Positions 1-4,632 are shown, counted from the stretch's first letter. The stretch: DNA of 5,679 nt from DASPKW01 sp038244055 (GCA_038244055.1 JBBRTW010000459.1:1-5679), one strand, 5' to 3'. A program made the numbers and translations. The notes: generated by a model from the sequence alone, not told the origin.

Positions 1-3
1 CTC

Positions 4-103
4 CCCCGAATCCTCCGCCCGGAGGGCGCACGAAAGTTGCCAGGCGGCCTCAGCCCCTGGTCCCGGCCCCCCCCCCCGGAATCCCCCGCCCGGTGGGCGC
101 ACG
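4..103. repeat. Two diverged copies of a GC hairpin repeat, 71 bp apart
   Basis: The motif C(n)GAATCC-CCGCCCGG-GGGCGCACG occurs at about 4-32 and again at 74-103. Each copy holds a perfect 5-bp hairpin, CGCCC/GGGCG, at 16-28 and 87-99. The three-base loop differs (GGA against GGT) while both stems are kept. An 11-base run of C at 67-77 separates them and is a likely place for a length error. They lie just downstream of the minus-strand gene ending at 156. Neither hairpin is followed by a T run on either strand, so they are not ordinary intrinsic terminators. A dispersed or tandem palindromic repeat is the simplest reading. I see no coding sequence in 1-155. Confidence 0.55.
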
Positions 104-155
104 CCCCTTCCCCTCAACCCATCCAACCCTCCCACAACTTCAACAATCCAATCAC

Positions 156-1559
156 CTATTCCTCCTTCGCCCCCGTTGAAATCAAAAACGCCACCAGCTC
201 TTTCCTCTCATTCAGTTGTGCCCATCTCAGTACCGTGACTCCGTCAGCCTTGGCGTTGACATCCGCTCCCTTCTCAATCAGGAGCGCGGCCAGCGCCATG
301 ACGAATTCTCTCTGCGAATCGCTCTGGCACAGGCAATGAAGGGGTGTCCAGCCTTCAATAACTTTGGCGTTGGGATCGGCCCCGCGCTCCAGCAGCATTC
401 GCACCAGTTCCATATCTTCCGGGATTCCACACCGAAGAGCGCATTCCATGAGCGGGGTCCTGTGCCAGATAGGACTGACGGCGTTGACGTTCGCTCCCTT
501 CTCCACGAGGCGTTTGGCCACATCGAACCATCCCCGGTCGATGCTCATCGCCACGATTGCATCGGGCAGTGATGCACTTCCGTTGATCTTCACATCCGCG
601 CCCGAGTCCAGCAGCACGCGCGCTATCTCGAGCCTGCGCGACCCCGCGACTTGGTCGTACCCCGTGATCTGCTCATATAGCGAATTGCCTGCTTCGACAG
701 GATCTAAATGTGCCCCCTCACCCAGCAACCGTTTTAGACCTTGTTCATCCAGGTTGCCAATTGCCTCCCACGCTTGCCGCGTGGCCTCCCGGATGTGATC
801 GTACCGCGTCCAAGCATCAAGTTGCCCTTCGTAGACACTCCGTCCCCACGCATATCCCCCCCAGCCCATTCCCGCCAGCAGCAATACCGCCCACACCATT
901 GGCATCATCTCCGCGCCATAAAACGATCCCATCGACGCCGATTGCACCACCGCCGCTCCTTTCTCCGCTCCTGCTCCATCTCCATGCGCTTTCCCGACCA
1001 CGATTGCCTCCCCGCATTCCGGGCACCGCTCCGGACTCGCCCGCAAGTCATATCCACATTTCGTACAAAACCCCCGCCGCGCCCATCGCGCCTCCCGCCA
1101 GCGCCGCCGGACAGTTCGCAACCCCAACGCCGGCGCAATCGCCAGCACCAGCGCGGTGAACCACATTGGAAACACGATGCTCGCTTCCAGATTCGGCGTC
1201 TCATCACCACCCGTGCCGGGATTTCGGAAGCGCTGGCTGGCTGCCCCAAATCCCAAATACGTTTTCCCGCCAGCCCATTCAAAACTCCCGTAGCCACCAA
1301 ATTCCGCCGGCGTCGACTCCCATGAAAAAAACGGCCGGCCAACCCCGTAGATCGGGTCGCAAATATCGCGTTTAAGCACAACCCGCCCGTGCCAAAGCGC
1401 CAGCCCGAATTCTCGATCGCCTCCCTCCGCGTTCAAACTCGAATAGCTGCCTAATCGAAACTCATCCGCCACCCAATAACTCCGCACCCAAACCCCCACC
1501 ACCCCCAGACACAGCAGCAGCGACATCGCCGCCAGGATTCTCCAAATGCGCCTGATCAC
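156..1559 (-). CDS. Membrane-anchored zinc-ribbon protein with C-terminal ankyrin repeats
   Basis: This 467-residue protein has four parts. Residues 8-25 (LAAMSLLLCLGVVGVW) form a membrane segment, followed by an extracytoplasmic-looking stretch rich in W, G and F. A second membrane segment at about 130-147 (FPMWFTALVLAIAPALGL) and a basic RRRWREARWARR stretch lead to a zinc ribbon with C165, C168, C179 and C182 (CTKCGYDLRASPERCPEC). This is the arrangement of a family common in Planctomycetota. A third membrane segment lies at about 220-238. Residues 268-467 hold about five or six ankyrin-like units, recognisable by LLDSGADV, LVEKGANVNA, LLERGADPNA, LIEKGADVNA and TPL(M/H). No enzyme motif is visible; the ankyrin part probably binds a protein partner. 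The GTG at 1559 is preferred because residues 2-12 (IRRIWRILAAM) resemble family N-termini, a -10-like TACAGT lies 7 nt upstream, and a probable terminator separates it from the reverse transcriptase remnant. ATG at residue 12 is an alternative. The frame is open back to 1856, but that part is intron debris. Confidence 0.8.
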   Translation of the reverse strand: MIRRIWRILAAMSLLLCLGVVGVWVRSYWVADEFRLGSYSSLNAEGGDREFGLALWHGRVVLKRDICDPIYGVGRPFFSWESTPAEFGGYGSFEWAGGKTYLGFGAASQRFRNPGTGGDETPNLEASIVFPMWFTALVLAIAPALGLRTVRRRWREARWARRGFCTKCGYDLRASPERCPECGEAIVVGKAHGDGAGAEKGAAVVQSASMGSFYGAEMMPMVWAVLLLAGMGWGGYAWGRSVYEGQLDAWTRYDHIREATRQAWEAIGNLDEQGLKRLLGEGAHLDPVEAGNSLYEQITGYDQVAGSRRLEIARVLLDSGADVKINGSASLPDAIVAMSIDRGWFDVAKRLVEKGANVNAVSPIWHRTPLMECALRCGIPEDMELVRMLLERGADPNAKVIEGWTPLHCLCQSDSQREFVMALAALLIEKGADVNAKADGVTVLRWAQLNERKELVAFLISTGAKEE

Positions 1560-1566
1560 ATCGCGG

Positions 1567-1572
1567 ACTGTA
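1567..1572 (-). promoter_or_regulatory. Possible -10 element (TACAGT) giving a leaderless start
   Basis: On the minus strand GGTACAGT is followed by 7 nt and the GTG start at 1559. TACAGT keeps the T, A and final T that matter most in a -10 box. No good -35 box lies 16-18 nt upstream. A transcript from here would begin at or next to the start codon. No Shine-Dalgarno sequence is well placed: the nearest G-rich run, GGGGAG, is about 16 nt away. Confidence 0.3.
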
Positions 1573-1628
1573 CCACTCCCCACGCCATCCTGCGCCCGCC
1601 CCGAACCTGAAATCGTCGCCCCGATATC

Positions 1629-1657
1629 AAAAACCTCCCTGTATAGGGGTAGGGAAG
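1629..1657 (-). terminator. Probable intrinsic terminator after the reverse transcriptase remnant
   Basis: Read on the minus strand, CTTCCCT and AGGGAGG form a 7-bp stem with one T.G wobble and a 10-nt loop, followed at once by TTTTTG. An inner CCCT-ATAC-AGGG pairing is also possible. The element lies between the reverse transcriptase fragment ending near 1674 and the zinc-ribbon gene starting at 1559. It therefore argues against one transcript and one protein spanning both. The stem is modest. Confidence 0.4.
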
Positions 1658-1674
1658 GCCGGTTGATGCCGGCC
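1657..1674. repeat. Perfect 6-bp palindromic hairpin at the break in the reverse transcriptase
   Basis: GGCCGG (1657-1662), loop TTGATG, then CCGGCC (1669-1674). The hairpin begins where the reading frame stops resembling a reverse transcriptase (after EEARAALE). It may be the flank of a deletion or rearrangement endpoint. Confidence 0.5.
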
Positions 1675-1785
1675 TCCAGCGCGGCCCGCGCCTCCTCAAG
1701 CGTTTTGCACAGGATCACGAAGTCGTCCGCGTACCGCACCATCTCGTAGCCCTCGCCCGCCATCAGGTGATCCAGCGGGCTCAGG

Positions 1786-1848
1786 GGGGCTGCGCTTCCG
1801 CCCGCGGGGGCTGCGCTTCCGCCCGCGGGGGCTGCGCTTCTGCCGTCG
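1786..1848. repeat. Three tandem 21-bp repeats inside the intron remnant
   Basis: Units run at 1786-1806, 1807-1827 and 1828-1848. The first two are identical (GGGGCTGCGCTTCC, then GCCCGCG) and the third differs near its end (TGCCGTCG). The period of 21 keeps the minus-strand frame open and would encode GGSAAPA units. A further CCCGCGGG at 1858-1865 may be a fragment of another unit. The repeat abuts the start of the YADD fragment at 1784, where reverse transcriptase sequence should instead continue upstream. Confidence 0.85.
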
Positions 1849-1868
1849 GGAGTCACACCCGCGGGCAG

Positions 1869-2002
1869 TTATGCGACGTTCGCGGGGGAAAATCGCGGAA
1901 TTTCGGGCGCGGTGTTAAGCGGCCCCGCATCCGCGCCGATGAGATTGGCGTGGCGCGAAAGTTGTTCGCAGCGCGTCGATTCATCGGCCGATCGGCTGAT
2001 GG
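1869..2002 (-). other. Unexplained insert between the two reverse transcriptase fragments
   Basis: These bases match no reverse transcriptase motif in any frame that I can recognise. One minus-strand frame is open and fairly GC-rich at third positions. It reads ANLIGADAGPLNT, then PEIPRFSPANVA, and stops with TAA at 1871-1869. It could be the tail of an unrelated gene carried in by a rearrangement, or chance. The right end begins with the imperfect palindrome CATCGGCCGATCGGCTGATG at 1982-2001. Confidence 0.3.
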
Positions 2003-2302
2003 CGCGTGTTTCTCGAACATCACCGTAGACTGGCGATCCACTCCCGCCGCTCCATCGTTGGCCCGGACTTTCGCCCATGCCGCCAGCAGGTTCTCCGGCG
2101 AGTGAACCTTGTCAATCAGGCTGAAGCAAACGTTTCCTTGGACCCCGTTATCCAGGGCCGTCAACCTGCGATCCGTCCAGACCGTGGGTTGGGTCCAGAC
2201 CCAGCGGACGCGGCGTGCCGCGACCGCCGGGGCCTCTGCTTCTCCGGCTTGCTTAGCCCTTGGGGGCACTGGCGCCGGGGGTTGTTCCCTGGGTCTTTCC
2301 AT

Positions 2303-2504
2303 CACGCGCTCGCCACCACACCAGGCCGAATCGAGTTCGTCATCCCTTCGGCCGCGCTCAGGGCAGGCTCTGCGAACCGGTCGTTCACCTCCAGCTGCTC
2401 TCCACCTGGCCTCAAGGCCACGCAGTTACCGTCGGTTACGGGCTGCAGAACGCTTGCCCGGAGAGGACTTGCACCTCTCTGATCTGGTACACACACAGGC
2501 GCAC
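2303..2504 (-). ncRNA. 5' RNA part of the group II intron (domain I remnant)
   Basis: From 2504 the minus strand reads GTGCGCC, then GAGAGG-TGCAAGT-CCTCTC (2479-2461), a 6-bp hairpin carrying the conserved GGTGnAAGTCC loop near the 5' end of bacterial group II introns. The segment continues to the reverse transcriptase start at 2302. About 200 nt is short for domains I to III, so part may be lost, or the protein may start inside the structured RNA. A dispersed repeat (2344-2380) lies within it. Confidence 0.65.
2344..2380. repeat. Dispersed repeat of the CTCAGGGCAGGCTCTGCGAACC type
   Basis: The stretch CCCTTCGGCCGCGCTCAGGG, then CAGGCTCTGCGAACCGG, closely resembles a short repeat I recall from many environmental bacterial genomes. 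That repeat is usually seen as CCCTTCGACAAGCTCAGG, continuing into CAGGCTCTGCGAACC. Three frames give the spurious peptides RAQGRLCEP, RSGQALRTG and ALRAGSANR that betray it. It lies within the intron's 5' RNA region, so it may have inserted there or the match may be coincidental with intron sequence. The identity is recalled, not searched. Confidence 0.4.
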
Positions 2505-2508
2505 TAGC

Positions 2509-2526
2509 CGCCGGGCTTGCCCGGCG
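2509..2526. repeat. GC-rich hairpin beside the intron 5' end
   Basis: CGCCGGG (2509-2515), loop CTTG, CCCGGCG (2520-2526): a perfect 7-bp stem. On the minus strand it ends five bases before the intron's first base, leaving GCTA directly upstream of GTGCG. Some bacterial group II introns (class IIC) insert next to terminator-like hairpins. This may be the old target, but the class of this intron is not established. Confidence 0.5.
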
Positions 2527-2584
2527 CGTCCAGCGGCGCTCCAGCGCGTCCAGCGGCGTCCCAGCACGTCCAGTGCCGTCCGAT
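2525..2584. repeat. Three tandem 20-bp repeats
   Basis: Units at 2525-2544 and 2545-2564 share CGCGTCCAGCGGCG and differ at two bases. The third unit (2565-2584, CACGTCCAGTGCCGTCCGAT) is more diverged. A weaker 10-bp period (GCGTCCAGC) shows inside. The block lies between the intron's flanking hairpin and the remnant gene that follows. No coding role is apparent. Confidence 0.75.
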
Positions 2585-2610
2585 GCTTCCAATCACTCCC
2601 GACCACGAAC

Positions 2611-2943
2611 TGCGATCGAATCTCCTACATCCACACCCACCCCCTCCACGCCGACTGCGAATCTGAAAGCCACGCCCCCAAATCCCCCCGCCGCTACAAC
2701 GGCTCCAAAGGCCAGATGTGGCGCAACCGCCCGGCCAGCGCCACCGCCATCCTCAAAGACGGCGCGGTCACCGGCTTCACCCTCACCGACCCCGGCGCGG
2801 GTTACAGTTCACCCCCGGCCATTTCCGTCCAGGGAATCGCCGGCCTGAAAGTCGAAGTCGTCATGATCTATGGCGAGGATTTCAAAACCAATGGATCGGT
2901 CAAGGAAATCAAAGTCGTCGACGGCGGTAAGGCGGCCAGGTAA
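2611..2943 (+). pseudogene. 3' remnant of a gene with a GYSSPP motif
   Basis: The frame ending at TAA 2941-2943 has strongly C-ending codons from about 2620 on, as expected of a real gene in this genome. It reads ISYIHTHPLHADCESES, then MWRNRPASATAILKDGAVTG, FTLTDPGAGYSSPPAISV and DFKTNGSVKEIKV. The block K(D/N)G-VTGFTLTDPGAGYSSPP is a small beta-strand motif that I recall from secreted or surface proteins, often repeated, in Planctomycetota. No matching start lies upstream: the frame runs into the 20-bp repeats and intron sequence. The gene therefore appears to have lost its 5' part. A 75-residue protein from ATG 2716 is possible but has no Shine-Dalgarno sequence. The function of the intact protein is unknown to me. 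Confidence 0.55.
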
Positions 2944-2956
2944 GACGCGGTGACAA

Positions 2957-3093
2957 TCAGGACAATCGCATGTAAATCCTATCGCATCGATTTCGGATTG
3001 TGGATTGCGGATTGAAAACCGCATTTCAATCCGCAATCCACAATCCGAAATCCGCAATTGTCGCCCATTTCATGCAACATGCGATTGCCCTGA
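2957..3093. repeat. Nested inverted-repeat element (MITE-like or palindromic repeat)
   Basis: A perfect 28-bp inverted repeat lies at 2990-3017 and 3024-3051, with a 6-nt loop (ACCGCA). Its arms are built of GGATTG/GGATTGC units. Around it is a second pair of arms, TCAGGACAATCGCATGT at 2957-2973 and ACATGCGATTGCCCTGA at 3077-3093, pairing at 16 of 17 positions. The sequence between the two arm pairs does not pair. The inner palindrome is of the type that yields spurious IRNPQSEIRN peptides in many environmental genomes. No clear target-site duplication flanks the outer arms. It fills most of the gap between the remnant gene and the next gene. Confidence 0.85.
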
Positions 3094-3144
3094 CGCCCTC
3101 CTTCCGCACTCTCTTTTCTTCTCCCATTTGCGCTGGGGCGCCGG

Positions 3145-3150
3145 TATGAT
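3145..3150 (+). promoter_or_regulatory. Possible -10 element (TATGAT) giving a leaderless start
   Basis: GGTATGAT is followed by CCCCCTC and then ATG at 3158. TATGAT differs from TATAAT at one base. The 7-nt gap to the ATG would place the transcript start on or beside the start codon. No convincing -35 box lies 16-18 nt upstream. Confidence 0.35.
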
Positions 3151-3157
3151 CCCCCTC

Positions 3158-3676
3158 ATGAAACGCGGACCGCAACTCATCGTGATCGCCGTCGCCGCCC
3201 TGGTGATCGCAGTGCTCATCGCATTGGTCATTCGCCAAAGCCGCGGCGTCTCGGCGACGCCAATCCTGCTGGTGCGCGAGGCGGCCGGCCCCCTCATCCC
3301 AGCCGGCGGCGGGGCGGACGATACGACTCGGCTCGAGGGGTTCCTGAACATGGCCGTCCCTCCTCCAGACCGGGGCGGCCCGCGCGCCCCCTTCGCGGTG
3401 GTCGCGTTCGAGGTGCAGCGCCCGGACGAGGGAAACCTGAACGCAGCGCTGCGCCTGCGCGGCGGCCGGGTCGTCAAACCAAACTCCTTGACCGCCAAAG
3501 GCTTCAAGCGGCCCGGCCAGTCAACCATCGGCAGGAGCATTCTGGCAATGACCTTCCCGCTCGATGAAGGCGATGAGCCCGAATCGTTCGAGTGGCAGGA
3601 TGTGCGCTTCGCCTGCCGCGCCGTCGCAGCCGGGGATTTCATCGCTCACTGTCGCGCGCTGTGGGACCACAAGTAG
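3158..3676 (+). CDS. Single-pass membrane protein of unknown function
   Basis: A 172-residue protein starts MKRGPQ and goes straight into a hydrophobic segment of about 20 residues (LIVIAVAALVIAVLIALVI) followed by RQSRG. This is an N-terminal signal anchor that would leave the rest outside the cytoplasm. The outer part (about residues 30-172) has no motif I recognise. It contains GGGADDTTRLEGFLNMAVPPP, an AFEVQRPDEGNLNAALRLRGG stretch and an acidic DEGDEPESFEWQD stretch, and ends WDHK. Two starts are possible. ATG 3146 has a weak GGGG 7 nt upstream but lies inside the TATGAT box; ATG 3158 fits that box as a promoter. I chose 3158. The frame stays open back to 3005, but that region is the palindromic repeat and is not coding. 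The gene stands alone: the next gene on this strand begins about 100 bp further on. Confidence 0.75.
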   Translation: MKRGPQLIVIAVAALVIAVLIALVIRQSRGVSATPILLVREAAGPLIPAGGGADDTTRLEGFLNMAVPPPDRGGPRAPFAVVAFEVQRPDEGNLNAALRLRGGRVVKPNSLTAKGFKRPGQSTIGRSILAMTFPLDEGDEPESFEWQDVRFACRAVAAGDFIAHCRALWDHK

Positions 3677-3730
3677 CCCATTTTCCAGCGCAAGCCCCCC
3701 GACTGCCCACCCTTCCCATCTTCCACTCAC

Positions 3731-3762
3731 AAATAACAACTAGCAACTAACAACCCGCAACT
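3731..3762. repeat. Low-complexity AACTAGCAACTAACAAC tract
   Basis: A series of CAACT/CAAC units (AACAACTAGCAACTAACAAC and on to CGCAACTC) lies between two plus-strand genes. Similar tracts occur between genes in many environmental genomes. I see no coding or regulatory function in it. Confidence 0.5.
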
Positions 3763-3777
3763 CATCAGGATGCGACC

Positions 3778-4269
3778 ATGAAAAAGTCGGGCGCGAAACA
3801 GGCCCAGCCTGCAGCATCGGCAGCGGAGTTCATCTCCAAAAGAATCGCCGAACTTGCGGACTGGCGCGGCCAAACCCTCGCCAGAATGCGCAAGCTCATC
3901 CATGAAGCGGACCCGGATGTCGTCGAGGAGTGGAAGTGGATGGGCACTCCGGTCTGGTCGCACCCCACCCAGGGGAGCAGCGGCATCATCTGCACCGGCG
4001 AATCCTACAAGAAGGTCGTGAAGCTGACCTTCGCAAAAGGTGCATCTCTGAAAGACCGGGCCCATCTCTTCAACTCGAGCCTCGACGGAAACGTGCGCCG
4101 CGCAATCGACATCCACGAAGGAGAAGAAGTCGATGCGTCCGCGTTCAAAGCCCTGGTTCGCCAAGCCGTCGCCTTCAACACTTCCGGGCAATCCAAGTTA
4201 AAACCGTCGGAAAAAGCCAATTCAGCGAAACCCAAGTCAGCGAAACCCACGTCAGCCCGTAAAAAATGA
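3778..4269 (+). CDS. DUF1801 domain protein (first of a pair)
   Basis: A 163-residue cytoplasmic protein. The DUF1801 core lies at about residues 14-135. Visible family landmarks are LADWRGQTLARMRKLIHEADP, then VVEEWKWMGTPVW, GIICTGESYKKVVKLTFAKGA, LFNSSLDGN and RRAIDIHEG. The family is small and mostly uncharacterised; Bacillus subtilis YdhG, a frataxin-like iron chaperone, is related to it, but this function should not be assumed here. The C-terminal tail (about 140-163) is basic and repetitive (SAKPK, SAKPT, SARKK), encoded by a 15-bp tandem repeat at about 4217-4254, and may bind nucleic acid or be disordered. AGGA at 3767-3770, 7 nt before ATG, is a good Shine-Dalgarno sequence and fixes the start. 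Its stop overlaps the start of the next gene, so the two are probably co-translated. Confidence 0.9.
   Translation: MKKSGAKQAQPAASAAEFISKRIAELADWRGQTLARMRKLIHEADPDVVEEWKWMGTPVWSHPTQGSSGIICTGESYKKVVKLTFAKGASLKDRAHLFNSSLDGNVRRAIDIHEGEEVDASAFKALVRQAVAFNTSGQSKLKPSEKANSAKPKSAKPTSARKK
4217..4254 (+). repeat. 15-bp tandem repeat coding the basic tail
   Basis: TCAGCGAAACCCAAG is followed by TCAGCGAAACCCACG and a partial TCAGCCCG. It encodes SAKPK-SAKPT-SARKK at the end of the first DUF1801 protein. Tail length is expected to vary between strains by slippage. Confidence 0.75.
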
Positions 4270-4628
4270 GCTCCCCCCAAAAAAGATTCAATACAGTGGA
4301 GGACTATCTGGCCTCCGTTGACCCCGCCAAGGCGAGGACCCTCCGGGCCGTTATCGATTTGATTCTGGCCAAGTTCCCTGAGCTGGAGTGCAAGATTTCC
4401 TGGAACGTGCCCCAGATCCATCGCGATGGGAAGTATGTATTTGGCGTTTGCGCGTTCAAGAATCATCTCACCTTGGCACCCTGGAGTCCTCGTGTCATCG
4501 CGGCGTTTAAGAAGAGACTGAAGAAGTTCGTCGTCAAGATGAACTGCTTTCAGACCCCTGCCGATTGGAAGATCGATGAAAAATTGGTGAAGGATCTGGT
4601 CCGCGCCAGATTGGCCGAACTGGATTAG
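4266..4628 (+). CDS. DUF1801 domain protein (second of a pair)
   Basis: A 120-residue protein covering one DUF1801 domain and little else. Landmarks are TVEDYLASVDPAKARTLRAV, then LILAKFPELECKISWNVPQI, GKYVFGVCAFKNHLTLAPWS, and a C-terminal DEKLVKDLVRARLAEL helix. This is closer to the YdhG-like layout (ISWNVP...GKYV...FKNH) than its neighbour. The ATG at 4266 overlaps the TGA of the upstream gene (ATGA, 4266-4269), so translation is probably coupled and no separate promoter is needed. The two proteins belong to one family but are strongly diverged and lack the same tail. They may form a mixed dimer or simply be old duplicates; the sequence does not decide. No metal-binding cluster is obvious. 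Confidence 0.88.
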   Translation: MSSPQKRFNTVEDYLASVDPAKARTLRAVIDLILAKFPELECKISWNVPQIHRDGKYVFGVCAFKNHLTLAPWSPRVIAAFKKRLKKFVVKMNCFQTPADWKIDEKLVKDLVRARLAELD

Positions 4629-4632
4629 AGCC

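Larger units (their letters stand above)
1674..2302 (-). pseudogene. ltrA: Broken group II intron reverse transcriptase/maturase
   Basis: The likely start is ATG at 2302 (MERPREQPP). Residues encoded at about 2209-2003 match the N-terminal end of intron reverse transcriptases: VWTDRRLTALDNGVQGN, FSLIDKV, then WAKVRANDGAAGVD. This is the RT-0/RT-1 region with the usual NxGAAGVD signature. Similarity then stops. A second piece at 1784-1674 reads SPLDHLMAGEGYEMVRYADDF and ILCKTLEEARAALE. It holds the active-site YADD (1733-1722) with its normal flanks. Roughly 150-200 residues between them (RT-2 to RT-4) are absent, including the first catalytic Asp and the GTPQG motif. Everything after the YADD block is also missing, so there is no thumb, maturase X domain or endonuclease. 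The second piece lies in frame with the downstream zinc-ribbon gene, which looks accidental. The symbol names the family only. Confidence 0.8.
1674..2504 (-). mobile_element. Degenerate, internally rearranged group II intron
   Basis: The element starts at 2504 on the minus strand with GTGCGCC, matching the GUGYG start of bacterial group II introns, followed by the AGGTGCAAGTCC hairpin of domain I. Two pieces of the intron-encoded reverse transcriptase lie downstream. The left border is set only where recognisable protein similarity ends. No domain V sequence (an AGC or CGC catalytic triad in a 34-nt hairpin) and no domain VI branch-point A were found before 156, so the 3' part is missing. About 830 bp remain, against 2-3 kb for a complete intron. 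It cannot splice or move by itself. Confidence 0.75.

Noticed and set aside
16..99. Intrinsic terminators for the zinc-ribbon/ankyrin gene
   Set aside because: Neither hairpin has a T run downstream on the minus strand; the sequence that follows is G-rich.
741..1325. Plus-strand open frames opposite the zinc-ribbon gene
   Set aside because: They are antisense to clear membrane, zinc-ribbon and ankyrin sequence and are rich in P, R and H as expected of shadows.
1560..1856. Extension of the zinc-ribbon/ankyrin gene back to GTG 1856
   Set aside because: This part codes for repeat units and a reverse transcriptase fragment, is followed by a likely terminator, and has no resemblance to the family's N-terminus.
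1786..2584. CRISPR array suggested by the tandem 20-21-bp repeats
   Set aside because: The units are directly adjacent with no spacers, and no cas gene is present.
2260..2610. Plus-strand open frame leading into the GYSSPP remnant
   Set aside because: It runs antisense through the intron and through the 20-bp repeats, with no coding-like codon use or family resemblance.
2957..3093. Complete transposon with target-site duplication
   Set aside because: No transposase lies inside and the bases flanking the outer arms (GTGACAA and CGCCCTC) do not repeat.
3005..3157. Extension of the membrane protein gene back to ATG 3005
   Set aside because: It lies in the right half of the nested palindrome and gives the typical spurious IRNPQSEIRN peptide.
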